DNA from: Clavelina lepadiformis
Taxonomy: Eukaryota; Chordata; Ascidiacea; Aplousobranchia; Clavelinidae
Assembly (NCBI RefSeq): GCF_947623445.1
Contig: NC_135245.1
Span: forward strand, 6,703,501 to 6,767,500
Direction: 5' to 3'
Length of the DNA: 64,000 bases
This document shows, in pieces, positions 1-13,498 of the stretch (its first letter is position 1; the number at the start of each line of letters is the position of its first letter). Position numbers and translations under genes: made by a program. The notes beneath the pieces were generated by a model. That model was not told the origin of the DNA. It worked only from the letters and a program-made list of their open reading frames with translations, and searched no databases.

Positions 1-3000
1 GACGATTTAACCCAAAGCGCTAAACCAAGACGATTAAACCGAGTACGACCAACATCTGTGGGTTGAGTAATTCTTGAATTGAATTGTCTTGGGTTAAATC
101 ACCCGTGGGTTGAATTGACCGATCACCTCAAATTATGATGATTATATAATTATGATTATATAACGCAAAAAAGAACAATATATGCAATAAACGTAGCGTG
201 ATGTAATTTTACCGTCGACTGGCTCTTGACAGAAGATTCCACCGATACAAATACAAAGCAAGGAAATACGAATCAAAAATCTGAACATGTTGACACCTTG
301 CGTTCTAACAAAAAAGTGCTAAGCTAAATCTAAATTCAAAAAATATGAAAATGTTATTCGTGGATGGTTGGGCATCTATTTAAACTAAACTAAAACAGAT
401 CACAAAACTCAAAAACATCTGCTTGTCGATATTTTGTGGCAACACGCATAAACAAGCGCTGCGCTTCAAAACGATTTAAGGAAATAGTCAACATTAACTA
501 ACATCCATCTTCCCTTTTGACAGGCTCAAAAAGGAAATTGTGTAGCTGTGCTGACTTCCCCAGAACGAGAATATGATTTGCTGTTATTCAAAATACCTTT
601 TGTCAACAACGAGAAGAATGGGTATTAGAAAGGAAAAACTAAAAGTTTTCCTATAACTTTTTTATAGCCCCCAATTAAACTTGATTTCATTTCTAAGTCC
701 ACCACATTGTCTATACGGCTCTGTACGCGAACAAAATTTTTTCAACATATTCTTTAAACATTTCATACAATGTCCTTGACAGAAAAAACTTTTTTGCCGA
801 TCTTATATGGAGAATAAAACTAAAATGGCCTTTTAATTGTTATAAGTCATCTTTGCTAGTGTATAGCTATGGTTTTAAACTGAGGTATCGGATTAAGAAA
901 AGTGATAAGAAATGCATTCAGCTTTAACTAAATTTACCTAAGTTGTTTCGCCTCAAGCGAGCTGTTTTACCTTCAGAATATTGCCAAAACAAAATACACT
1001 TAACCCGTTTAGACAAGATAAAAACAGCTAAAACTAAAGAATCTGCTCCATTAAACATGCGTATATGTATAAATCCGAAAAGTTTTATGCTTGTGTAAAT
1101 CTTTATCCTAAACATTCGGTTCAGCATTTAGTTGTTTGCAGCACCTCGCATATCATACGTCATACGGCATCAGAAGTTTGCAAAAAGTTGAAACTCTATT
1201 CTGGACATAACGTACAACACACTTTAAAATTATGCAAATATACTAAAATTGTGTTGTCTTGTTTGACTTAATATTACTTTTCATTTCCCAAAGCATCCTA
1301 TTTTAATCCAATTTTTCAAAATTACATACCACATTTAATGGTATAATAAGACAGCATACAATATTTTGTAATAAAACGTTTTACTTGCGCGAGCGTATTT
1401 ATTTTTTAAAAGATATACAATGATCTTTTTCCTCATATAACGTTTCTCAAAGTTGCTATAAGCACGTTTAGCTCCAGAATACTTACTCTATCTATTAACA
1501 CTGCAAACGTTTTGTGCGTTATGCTGTTTTCACTCAACTCGCGCACTCATTATATATACACAGGCTGCTCCCCGCGGCACGACCGTCACCAACCATGTCA
1601 TTCGACGCAAATCTATACGTCAAAGGCATTTGAAGTTTTCTTTAAAATTTTTGGGATACGGTTTCATCGCACAGTCTGTCTGGTTAAAAATGAGCACGAA
1701 TTTTCAAAAATAAGTTTAGCTGTTCGTCATCAGTTAGGAAAAATAGTTTAGTGAATATCAAGCTGGAAAAAACTTCAATTGTCCATGTAAATTATGTTGA
1801 AAATATCCTGTCATTTGGCACAGATTTATAATTTAGCTGCAAAGGATAAGAGACATATAGGAATTCGTCCCTTTTATGTGATGAAAACGTGTTAAAAATG
1901 CGTAAATACTAAAATTATTTGAAATGACTCAACAAACATGTGCCATCGTGTTGACGCAAATATTAAAATTTTATTCACAAAAAATAATGCATAAATTAAA
2001 TTAATTTCTGCAAAACGTTTTTAAAACAACGACATTACGTATTTCACCCATAAGATATGCGCTTATGACATATCACTATACTATATAACTATACACAAGA
2101 ATATTAATTTTTCTTATATTCATCACGTGTTACATAATATTCTTTCATGCCATCATGATTAAAATGAATAGAAGATTAAATAAGTATTTCAGAATACTTT
2201 AAGCATCTTATTTTATTTGCCCTTAACAGATAGACACTGTTAAATTTTAATTGCAAACAGATGAGATTTCAACATCAAACTCTAATAAATTATTTATCAT
2301 TTATTAAAATAAAGATCTCAGCATGTTTTTCTTGTTAAGTTTTTCGTATCTAGGCCGTAATCGTACTTGGAACCACCTATTGCTAATGATTGCAGTGCGC
2401 TATAACATCGTAGATAAATTGCTATTGCAGCTTGCAAATACTCTATTTACGTTAACATCATTGTTTTTCTTGGAAAAAGATACAAGATATTAACTGCGTT
2501 TACAAGAGTTCTAACAATGGAACTTAAAACTCGTTTATATAATCAGTGACTCATGTAATGAGTTGATAATCTCCGCTCGGCAACAATTACAGTGCGTGGG
2601 TTGTAAACGTTTGCATAACAAAGTTGGCTGAAAACAATTTTGTCAAAACAGAACACTGGAAATGGTAATGGTTTTTTTTGCTATATAATATTGCATATTT
2701 ATTAATTCCATTTTTGGAAAATACAAAAGTTCAGCAAAAGTACGAAAACGTAATTGCTTTGATTAGGTACTAAATGGTTTTTGGGCGGGTTGTTGGCCAC
2801 AAACTTAGTTTGGTCGTTTATATCCCGTAAAATTAGAATTTCCAAAAAAGAAATTACAAGTTTGGTGTACTGCCTTGTTTGATGACAAAGATCCATCCAT
2901 AGATGGTCAAATGTCTTAAGTTTTTTTAAATGTTTGCCAGCAATACAGCAAAAACTTTTCTTTTAAATCATGGCTGGCAAAATTGGAAGCAAGATTTATT

Positions 3001-6000
3001 AAAAGCGTGAGAAATGTATAGTTTATCTTGAATTTCTGAAAAAGGTTTGTGATGACAGAAATGAGACTACGCACCCATCTTATAGATGATGCTCCTCCAG
3101 AATTTATTCTATTTTCGATGTTGCTATTTATGGTATTTCGGCGTTCACCAATCCCAAGGTCTTACTCTGAATCATACTTGTACTTGTCACCTTAACCAAT
3201 GTATTAAGGCGAAATTAGTTGAATGACGTAATTGTGGCTATATGTGGATTTTGCAGGTTTGTTCAAGGCTGCCTCACATTAAGAGAGAAGTGTAAAGATT
3301 TAGAAACAAGCACTTTCCTTGATGGTGGCCATGAAATGTCAATGCCGAGTAAATCTTGCAAAATTCGTACGCAAATGCGTTGAAAGGCGATTTCACTTAC
3401 GCTTTACAAGTATACAGGATGTTCATAATTATGCTATATAAACTTCACCCCAGTCAAAAGTGGAAGGAGTGCTAGGGATTGCGTGAGTTGCTAATTGAGC
3501 ATTTGCTTCTCAGGATGAAGATTTAGTATTATAGCTCATCTGAGATGGCCATTAAGATTTATTTGCAGCGTAAATTTGCGTTACATCTTCACAAATAAAC
3601 GAAAACTTTACCCGATTCAATGAGAACAAAATTTTATTGCAACATTAACAAGCGTATGCACAATGATTTTACGTATGACAGATATGACATAATGACAGAT
3701 GGTGACATACAAAGCAAATTGATAATAGCAACTTTCCTGTCATGGAATAACTTTCTATAACTAGTGATGCGGTCATGCCTCAGGAAACTATAGTTTTACA
3801 ACGCAGCGCAGTGCATACAAAAAGCATGGACCAGGCTATACAAACGATTGGGTTTGGTTCATTATCGCTGAACGTGAATTCCAATGGCGTTAAATCAGAA
3901 CAAAATTTCCTCCTTCGACTCAAATATAAGTTGCCTTGTTTGGTTTCTTAGCTTTGTTACGGTTAGTTTATCAGAAATTAAAGGCCAAACAATTCTCAAA
4001 AACTAATTCCTCACATATCTTATAATGACTCGACAATTAACAATTTATATTTTCGGCAGATCTCAGGTATAAGTAAGGTATGCAGTAGTATAGTAAAACG
4101 TATAAATAAACCACACCCAAGAGAAGACACTTTTAGATCAACAACAAAGATGAAGTCATAATAATTTCAACATATTTGGTTACAAAAGAGAAAGTCAATT
4201 TATCAGGCCGAAATAACTAAAAGAGAAAATATAAACTAAAGTTTAAGTTAATTAATTATTTCAAGCTATTATTGGCAAAAATAATTTTAGCGTTGCGGAT
4301 CGAACAAGGATCATCCCTTACACTGTTCGATATCAATGTAATTGGAACGTGAAATATTTTCAACACAGAAATAGACGGAACATTGTACACATAGCGCTCG
4401 TGCCAAGATAGATAGGCTATAACTAAATAAAATGTTGGAAAAAATTGTAACGTAGGCCTTGCATATTTGCATTGGATTGCTTCTCTAGTTTAAACTCGAA
4501 ATTAGATGATATTTCTAATTCATACGAATCAACGAAAAACAGATCAGCGTATTCACTTTTCTCAAACGACACATGCACCTGGTGACCTGTATATACGTTC
4601 CCGTTCGTTTACACTTGACGCAAACTCAAATGTGATAACACATATGCCACTTTTATATATGTGGATGTGTGGCTGTGTGTACGTATGCGTGCAGTTTGTG
4701 CTAAGCAAGGGGTCAGCCATCCGGTGACAAACAACGCGTTTTTGCTTTTTATCAAACCGACCGTCGAGAGCCCCACAAGCTCTGATGACGGACGCTTTAA
4801 CCACCATAGGGCCACCTGGTGGTTGCATTTGCCGTTAGTGAAAACCTCTCTTTGTGGAAATGTTGCAGACGCCATCTTCTGGTTGTCATCAAAGTATTTG
4901 CATCTTTACAGATTGCGTAAGTAATGGATACAAGCTCGGATATCTATTAGCAATATATAATCAATTATTGCATCCCAGCCCATGTGCTGATCTCTGTGTA
5001 TTATTTCATAGAGGTGAAATCATATCCTATGTAAACGAGCGATAAAACATTCAAACTGGCTTTTGATCATAAACTAATTTAGATCCTTAGGACAACACGG
5101 ATTGACCCTTCACAGCAATGATGGTTGATGTGTGTGCTTGTGAACTAGGTTATAATATAGCCTTTAGGCAAATAAAATTTAGCTTAAAGAATATTCCAGT
5201 TTTACTATTATAAATATGAGGGATCAGTGATGAGAAATAAACTAGATACAGCGATTTTGATCCTGAGTTTCAAGCCACAGTTGAAAACGGTTTAACTCCG
5301 GTTTAGGTTGACAAAATTTTATTTCACTGCTTATACTCCGGTTTGGGTTTGCATTGAATGCCCGCATTTACGGGTTCCGGACTTCTTCCAAAAGACTTGA
5401 CTTGTGACTCGAATTTGATGACCTGGTCCCAACTCTGCAAGCCAGTAGCCACTAAAGTGGCAGGAATTCTAATATACAGCTTGTTGTAACCGATCTTGAA
5501 TCACATGACTGCTCTCAAAGAAATTATGCCTCGACTTTGACAAATATTTTGGACCTCTGTTTATGAAGAAGAGCTCAGAACCGGAACCGGTTTTATCAGG
5601 TTTAAGGTGCCTGCTGTCAACCAAGTTGCACACGCACGTGACTTAGTCCTATAATACAGAATTACTTAGCCACGTTTAAGCGACATCGCGTATATTAGGC
5701 TACTTGTCGTGCAGTTTGTTTTAATAAATCACGTTCAGCTTCGGATTAAACTAACCAACAATACTGTAGTAATTAGTATGTGGCCCGGTAAAAATTCTGA
5801 TGACTAAATGTAAACATACAGCACACTAAGTCGAATGTGGTCCAACGTTATTGCCCACTTCATAAACAGCCGCACATTATTTCGATAACACAATAAGTTA
5901 CAACCATGTTTTCTTTTATGCACCAATAAATAACGATGTTCTAAGCTGACGACTATTTAAGATATGCAGTAGAATAAGTCGCTATAGAAAACGTGTAATA

Positions 6001-7000
6001 TTTTAATCAAAATAACAAGACTAGTACTACCACGAGCAGAAAAATGTCATACAATCCATGAACAGATATTGTATGTGGTGGAATTTACAGGTAGGCTACA
6101 GCAACAATAAAATACAAAAACGTCTGCACCGAGTAAGTACGCAAAATAACATTTTAAACTCAATTACAAATGAAATAAGGTCATTGATAAAAGACATCTT
6201 TCAAATTGATTTAAACAAACCTACAATTGTCATGTATTTAATCGCTAGTCAATAAATGGTACCCAAATCTTGGGAGCAACACAAGTGTTAGATAAATTAT
6301 TTGACAAAACACTGAACAAACGTGGTGATGAATTTCCGAAAGGAATGGCGTATAGCAACTGAAGTTGCCTGACCGGTCGCACTGGTTGACTATAATACGT
6401 TGCACATAAATTGCCTGGAGGTGGGAAGCGATCTGTTCGCTCAATATGGTTAACAAAGCTAAAGGTGCAAAAGAAAAAGCATAACCGATGCAGATACGCA
6501 TAATATTATATAGCATCATGTAAATCGATTGATACTGTGCTAAAAGCAGCATGTCCTGCCATTGTTTACAGCGGATTACGGTACCTACAGCAATTCATGC
6601 AATCGGCATTCTACAGTACTGAGAACAGGAAATCAGTGTTAAATCAAACGCCTACAATAGGTAAATCAGATATCAATATGAAACAAAACGCATACTAGTA
6701 TCAAACTGCGACCAAAACCGGGCATAAAATTCTCACCAAAAAACATTTTTTTCAAGAAGTTTTTAATGCAAAACTTTTAAACCATTTAGAAGTGCAAGAT
6801 AACATTGTGCTTCATCTACTGTTTCAAAATATTGTACAACAGCAAGGGATTGCGTATATAGCGCTTAATACATTAAAATCTGCATTTAAAACTTAAAACA
6901 AACTTCTAAATAAATATAGAAACCAATAACTTCATAACATGATAATAGTCTAATGCTAGTACTACACATCAAGCTAAACATCTCATTCGCCAGAAACCTG
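1..7000. other. gene-poor interval, no coding gene recognised
   Basis: AT-rich sequence with only short, non-conserved open frames. The first 130 bases contain short related words such as GATTTAACCC and GATTAAACC and may be the cut end of a repeat. Positions 4540-4925 are less AT-rich and open in several frames on both strands, but none reads like a protein I know. Positions 5270-5640 carry recurring words built on CCGGTTT and look like degenerate repeat. The last part (about 6.9-7.07 kb) is the 3' flank of the minus-strand SLC35B2-like gene. Confidence 0.5.
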
Positions 7001-7018
7001 GACATGGAAACCTGCATT

Positions 7019-7024
7019 TTTATT
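7019..7024 (-). terminator. polyadenylation signal AATAAA of the SLC35B2-like gene
   Basis: TTTATT on the plus strand, i.e. AATAAA on the gene strand, about 50 nt past the TAA stop at 7072-7074. Position and sequence fit a canonical poly(A) signal; cleavage is not proven. Confidence 0.5.
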
Positions 7025-7071
7025 TTATCGCTTCGAAAAGGTATAATCTCAGAAGTGGTACTGGGTTTAAA

Positions 7072-9882
7072 TTAAACTTTTGTTGTTGTTGAAGCTGTCT
7101 TGTTTATCACTGATTTTCTACTTCGAGCGTATATGCGCAAAAAGAGAGCAATGAAAACTACAAGTATTCCCACTATGCCTAATAATCCCACAGGATGTCC
7201 ATATATGAAACAAGACAGCAAGATTGCAAAGGCTTGCCTTAACGTCATTATGATTGTAAAAATTACAGCACCGAATTCAGAGATTGTGTAAAAAATAAAA
7301 AGTTGCCCAACTGCTGAACAAATCTGCAAAATAAATAAATCTTTAGTCAGCTACCCTGCAAAAGTAAGCGTAAAGTTCAAGGTAGCAAAATATAAAAAAC
7401 ATGCTTACAGATAAAATAACAGAATGGACCGCAAAATCCCAGTGCTTCATCATAAATGCAAAAGCTTCAAAAAATCCTCCTTGTTCAAGAAGTGAGCAGG
7501 AGGTAAAAATGCAAGAGAACAAATTGACGCCAAACATCATTTGTATTGAAGACATCTTGTGAACTTTGAAAAGCTTTCCCTAAAAATTAAATGTTAATCG
7601 TAAATTTGAGCTGACTATTTAGTCAGCACTATATATTATACAGTAAACTGCTCAGTTTTGTACACTGCAGTCAGGACGCTTTAAAATATTAACATTTGAT
7701 GATAAACACTTTAGTAGTACTGAAAGCTAGGTGCATTCTAGACTATTATTGTAAATTAAATCCATGACATGCTAATATCCATAATGATCCATCTTAATGG
7801 AATATAAAACAACAAAACAAACTCTTCATAATAAAAATCACATGCCTGCCAATTGGATGTGAAACTGTCAAATGCCATATATCCAAGCATTAGAATCAAG
7901 CCAGAGAAACTTGCAACCATTGGTGAGTAAGCGCCAGCAGAATCAAGTCCACTGCTGTCTTGAGCACTACCACTGCCACTAGATAACAGAAACAGGCTGA
8001 TGCCAACAGACAACATCCCTGCAGTTACCCACTCATAAACTTCATAAATATTTCCCGATACCACTTTGCCCATAAGCATGACGGGGATAACTTTGCATGC
8101 TTTTCCAAGAACCTGTATTTAAATATATGAAACACAATAAATCATGACTAATTATATAAAACACCAAAAATACTGGATGACTTCTTTATGCTGATATGCT
8201 TAAACAGATTGTGCAAGTGATACCTTGCATTTCATTTAGCAAATATCTTCATAAGAGTAAGACACTTTGCATAACAACAAGCGACCAGATTTTACCTGCG
8301 TTGGGAATGAAACAAATTTCAGTGCTTCATATTGAAACCAACTGCTCATGATATTTGAAAATGAAGCAAATGAAAATCTGTACAGTGGACAACTATGTTT
8401 TGGTTGTCGAAAAACAGTAATGTATATTCCTGCCACTGTCAACGCCAACAACCTAGGCATATAACATACCCATGAAAATCATTCAATACATATCATATAT
8501 CACAAATTAACTAAAAAACATTTACATACACAAAATTACAGACTTTTAAAACTGTCATGTTACATGTAATAAAATTATGGAATAGTATAACAATTAACAA
8601 TAGTTATGCTTAGACTGAGCAAAATCTGAGCACAACTTAAACATGGCAATAATTTCTCACTGCTTGAGCTTCAGTTATCGGAACTGTGTTTGCGCATTTG
8701 CAATGGTTGCATTTTTAATGTTTTTTAAATTTATTTGTGGCCTTGCTTGAATTTGAAGCTGTTCACCAGGATCACTTAAATGAAGAAATGGTTGTTACTA
8801 TCGCATTCAACCTTAAGCAAGCTAAACAAAGCAAACTGATGTTTAGTTTTACCTGTTAACAAAAACAAGAAACTGGGAATTGGTGAATTTTTCTCCTGGT
8901 ACACCATCCTGTTTGCCATATTCTCTTGTCATTATTCTTTCCTGAATGACACCCCATGTCAGGTAGGAAACCTGAAACAAAAGTTTTCAAAATTCTTGCT
9001 ACCCATGCATGCAACAACCACGACATCAAAATCCCTTTGTTTGATTAGCAATTGAACACAAAAAGCTAGTATGAAACCATATTTATATTTGATTAAAATT
9101 TAATCAATAAAAACTAACTTCAAAGTCGCTGTAACCTTAAATAATACCCTTATTAATAGTACAGATAGGTATTTTAAAGCAAAGTGCATAGGCTTTATTC
9201 CGTAAAAGTAAAAACAGTTGAATCATACCAAAATAAAATAAGGAATACCTGCAAACCAGCAGCACAACAAAGCAGTACGAAACCCCTATAACGTGGTGTA
9301 GAAACTGTTTCAACAACAGGAGCTCCAGATGATGATGTAGGCTGAGAATCAGCAACAGCTACATCTCGACCAAACACACATGTCATGACATAAGGAAAAC
9401 AAATTCCAGAACCTGCATTGAAGAAGCAACTAAATAGTTTACATCATTATGAATTAGACAGTGTCATACTTTCACAGAATAAGATCCGAAGTTAAATTTT
9501 TACAACAGGCTGTGTATTAAAAATGTTTTATAACACATTTTTGTGATGATTTATGCTATTTCTTAAACAAATATTTTCAATAACTTTGTAATATTTTAAT
9601 TCACTTGATATTGAAAAGAAACTGAAAAAGAAAACTTTCATGATATGTAATCTACTGTATTAGTGCAATTTACAATCTACCTGTTTCATTGTATTTAATT
9701 TTCTTCAAGTGTTGAATCAAAAAGTACGCCGGAACGAGAACTGTACTATATCCAATAAGATTAATGGTCAAGCGAAACAACCAGAACGAATGCCAAGATG
9801 ATTGAGACAATGGTATTGACACAGGAGGAGCTTCAATTGGGAAAAGCAAAGCACATAAAGCAAATGCATGTAACAACTTCAT
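7072..9882 (-). CDS. SLC35B2: PAPS transporter, SLC35B2/PAPST1 type (7 exons)
   Basis: Predicted Golgi antiporter that imports the sulfate donor PAPS for sulfotransferases. Exons, in order: 9882-9681, 9412-9249, 8971-8853, 8452-8296, 8112-7846, 7579-7409, 7323-7072. All phases agree and give 443 aa (human PAPST1 is about 432). Diagnostic stretches include [45 protein letters not shown] and [15 protein letters not shown]. The hydrophobic segments fit a ten-pass nucleotide-sugar transporter. Start: the ATG at 9882-9880 begins a hydrophobic leader. The intron 7845-7580 begins with GC rather than GT (CAG|GCATGT) and ends in AG; the only nearby GT breaks the frame. Intron 3 (8852-8453) holds a SINE-like repeat. 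Family assignment is firm; exact exon ends rest on splice consensus and frame. Confidence 0.93.
8628..8795 (+). repeat. SINE-like dispersed repeat, copy 1
   Basis: Lies in intron 3 of the SLC35B2-like gene. It shares an ordered series of words with copies at about 26.9, 27.3 and 34.0 kb: CTTAAAC, CATTGCTTGAG-like, GTTTGCGCA/CTTTGTACA, GAATTTGAAGCTGTTC and GGATCACT. It is diverged and incomplete at the 3' end, lacking the GCCTTGCCCAAG word. No RT-like ORF. Confidence 0.6.
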
Positions 9883-10319
9883 AGCTAATTCTTAATTCAA
9901 GTTTCAATGACCCTACAAACAATTGCACTTATCAGACTTCATGGACATGGCAAACTGCTCAGCAAACCATTCTTAAACAATAGGTCTAGTAGGCTAATCC
10001 ATTTAAGCTATGCAGGAATAATGAGTCTATTAAAAACAAATTCTGCTAAAGAGATTAGGGCCTAGGGGTCTAGTTAGAAAAGGTCATCCTGTGATTGTGC
10101 ACTTGTATACTAGACCCGAAAATAGTAACACTAATATCACTAGCCTACCCGGAGAACGGTATAAGCCTACGGATTATAGTTGTACAGCCGTGCACCTTGC
10201 CTATCACAAACAAAATTTTGAAAATCGACCATTGTGACGTATACCAACTTCCCAAGAATGCAGCTATAGCTAACTGTCTGAGCAGATTGTATAGTCTGAA
10301 TACGCGGTATTAATCAGCT

Positions 10320-10800
10320 TTAGCTTAACCTGTCAACTAAAAAAAATATTTCTGTCACAAAGGGTTTTGAACCTACTATAACCTTTAGAGTTAGACAAAA
10401 TGTTTGTCGGAGAAGTGATTTATTTATTGTAGTTTTTACAGAATAGGGAAACTGAGGAACGTGATACCAACGATATAAAGAACTTTGTTCTTTATATCGT
10501 TGGTGATACTAATTTACGGAATGTGACAAATAACGAAATTACGGAATAACTTTTTCCATGCTTGTAGGCCTAGTAATACAATTTAGAAATATATGCAATA
10601 TTATTTAGCTTAACCTGTTAGCTATAAAAATATTTTTGTCGCAATGCGTTTGGAATTTTCTAAAATCTTCACAAAACGTTTTTGTTGATCCAGTGATTTT
10701 TATGTCGTACTTTTTACAGAATGAGGTAACTGAGCAACATGACACTAATTTACCTAAAGTGAGAAATTACGGAATTAAGGAATAACTTGGGTTTTCATTC
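10320..10800 (+). repeat. diverged tandem duplication, two copies
   Basis: Copy 1 (about 10320-10557) and copy 2 (about 10608-10792) share ordered words: CTTAACCTGT, AAATATTT.TGTC, CAAAATGTTTG/CAAAACGTTTT, GTGATTT, TTTTTACAGAAT, AACTGAG.AAC, ACTAATTTAC, AAATTACGGAAT and AGGAATAACT. The copies differ by substitutions, small indels and one palindromic insertion in copy 1. Confidence 0.75.
10468..10502. repeat. 35-bp perfect palindromic insertion flanked by a 7-bp duplication
   Basis: Arm CAACGATATAAAGAAC, loop TTT, then the exact reverse complement of the arm. GTGATAC stands directly before (10461-10467) and directly after (10503-10509). The sister copy of the tandem duplication has a single ATGACAC at the matching place and no palindrome, so the palindrome is an insertion with a target duplication. 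Counting the outer C/G and A/T pairs the stem is 18 bp. Confidence 0.85.
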
Positions 10801-13498
10801 TACCTCTGCGATCTTAGCGCACAGTTTGCGTTGGGCGCACTTTCTTGCTTTCTTAACTTGTGAGAAATCGTACGTTGTACAGTTGTGATGCAGGCAAAAG
10901 ACTAAATTGAGCAATATTTCCAACAATCTGTGTTTAGTACTATATACCGTTGATATAAAACAGTTTAGTAGGGTTACTGGAGTAGCGGTTAAGTTAGCAA
11001 AGCAAATGGAGTAGCGTAATGCGACTCGGATTGATACTCGACTGCGCTGCCATAGTAATGTCCTTGGAAAAGCATTAAGAACGCCTGTTCGATTGCTTTT
11101 TTTTAGTTGTTTTACTGGTCGGTGGACAGTCGGGTTTAAGTTCGGGCTTGTAAGGTTTAAGAAAATTCTGGCCAGATATTGATAGTCACACTCTGCAATA
11201 TTTGCGTTGTTATTTCACATGCATGACAGGTGCTAAAAATCTTAGACATAGAGCAAAGCGCAACTTACAAAAGGATGACAGGTAATGAATGACATTAAAG
11301 AATGAGTTTGATTCATTCAGTAAATTTAACTTTTGTGTCTAATTCGAGCTTCAAATAACTTTTCGAATTCGGGCTTGTGTTTTCGGGTTCGGGTTAAAAA
11401 TATAAAAAATATAGCCTAACTCTGCGGTGGACAGCAGTTTCGAACTCAGACAATGCCATGTAGCCTACAATAGTATAAAAAAATAGCTGAAAATGTGTGT
11501 ATTTATTTTTTGTATTTTTGTTGTCCTTTTTTTGCCATTAAATGTGCGTAGCGAAAGTTACGTTGCTAACTGTCGTTATATAGCGCATTTAAACAACATT
11601 AAAAACACGGATATTACGAAACGAAATAAAATATATGAGGTGACATGATTTGATTACAGTGACAGTCCATATCTTAATTGCACGACAAATGCAAAACTTA
11701 CACAAAGACCGCCTCGATAGCAGGGGCTTGTTGGCTCCAGCGGTGTGAAATCATATTTTCATGGACAGACTTTCCTTAGTCCGAAGATAAAGATTCAGTT
11801 ACGATACCAAGACAGTTATCATAAATAATGAAGTTTGTTAGAAAATTTAAAAAAAATCATTTTTTTCAGATCAACCTTGTTGCTTTCTTACCGCAGTTTT
11901 TAAAGATAAAAAAAGTTAATTTTGGAAGTGCAGTATTTAGCCTGACGTACATTACTATTTGTGCGCTAAAAAGATGACTAGATTTCACAGCTTCGCAAAG
12001 TCATATTTGATTCCCTCAAGATGGTGTTTGCTACTTTCCTTGTGTTTATCAAATAGGGACCATAAACAAAGAGCCGTGTCAATTAGTCTTCAAGAAATTG
12101 AGAGAAATAAGATTCCATGAAATGTTTATTCCCTAGCATACCTTGACTCGACAGGCCTAAAACTAGCTTGCCCATAGGCTAAAGACTTTGCAATTCTGCA
12201 TGAATGTGGGCACAACGTAGGCTACGTAACTTGAAAGCCGTACGCCCTGAAGGCCTTGAAACGTGCAGTATGTGAATTACAGTGGTGCTACAACAATGGA
12301 AGGTTAGCACAGCCACCGAACCCAGAATGAGTTTATTTTAAAATTTAACGAAACTAAAGTAATTCAGAAAACACACATGTTATGAATGTTTAAACCAACA
12401 ATAATAAATCCAGGGAAACGCCGAAGGCATGATTAGGAGTTGCAATTGTGCACGTTGGATGATAGCAAAATCCCCCAGACCAAGATCTAACCAATTAATA
12501 GGCTAAACATGCTAATCAAAGATGCGCCCCATGGAAAAATTTTCGTTTTTTTAACACGAATATTGTGCAGGTCGACACGAAGCAACTCCGAATATATTTG
12601 TGCTTCCACCAAACGATAAAATGTCATCTCTCAAAACAAGTTTTGCAACATGATCCAATCGATAAACAATTTGGTTGTCAGGAATGTTGTCTCCACTTGT
12701 GCTAAAATACCAACCAAAATTGTTCAACGTTTGTCATACATTTCTGGATAATAGTATAGGCTATACAGTTTCACCGGTTTAAGTTTTCGTGTTTGCCCAA
12801 ATCTTTTACCTAGGCAGTACAGTATTTGACGCATCTAAACAGGATTTGAGGTTTGAATTCGTATCGACTAGTTTCTACAGATGGGTTAGTTTTGTGATGT
12901 GTACTTTAAAATCATAATTGTACTGTATAGCTAAAGAATCTGATATCAAAACAATAACACCATGCACACAGAGAGTGATAAGCTACATTTAAACAATTCA
13001 TTCACTAACTATACACAATACAGTACTGTATCTTATTGAATTCTCTGCCATGGCAACAGCGAAGTGTGATCAATGTGATAACAATAAAAGCAGAAATTAA
13101 CATTGGAGTAAATTTTACCACAGTTTATTGCACTTTTACTAAATTAATAAACATGTTAAAAAGTTTTAAGAAGCATGGTGTACACGATTAACAATTAAAA
13201 GTTCGTGGAATATGAGAATACGTGCTAACGGTGCTATGCATACTTGAAGGCTTTCATGTTTATATATATAGGCGCTGATGCATGATAATCCTATTACAAT
13301 GAAGGCTTTCAAAATCATGTTTACAATAGACAACAAATAATGGAAGTAAATTCAATTGTGCAACAAATGACAACAACGAATTGGACGATTATTGTAGGAT
13401 TAAATACTATATTTATAATTTTGTACGGAAAATATTAGGTTAACACAATAAATTCGTTACAGATGATGAAGTTAAAAAAGATCTACGCGTTGGAAGAA

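Larger units (their letters stand above)
9883..13498. other. intergenic interval with a tandem duplication
   Basis: Separates the SLC35B2-like and MS4A-like minus-strand genes, so it should hold the promoter of the former. Apart from the duplication at 10.3-10.8 kb I see no gene. A degenerate TATATATATA run lies at about 13262. Open frames are short and not protein-like. Confidence 0.5.

Noticed and set aside
1-130. Short related words at the left window edge that might be half of an inverted repeat
   Set aside because: The other half would lie outside the window; nothing more can be supported.
6238-6552. 104-codon minus-strand hydrophobic open frame
   Set aside because: No recognisable family, no splice context joining it to the neighbouring transporter gene, and biased towards Leu/Ile as expected from AT-rich sequence.
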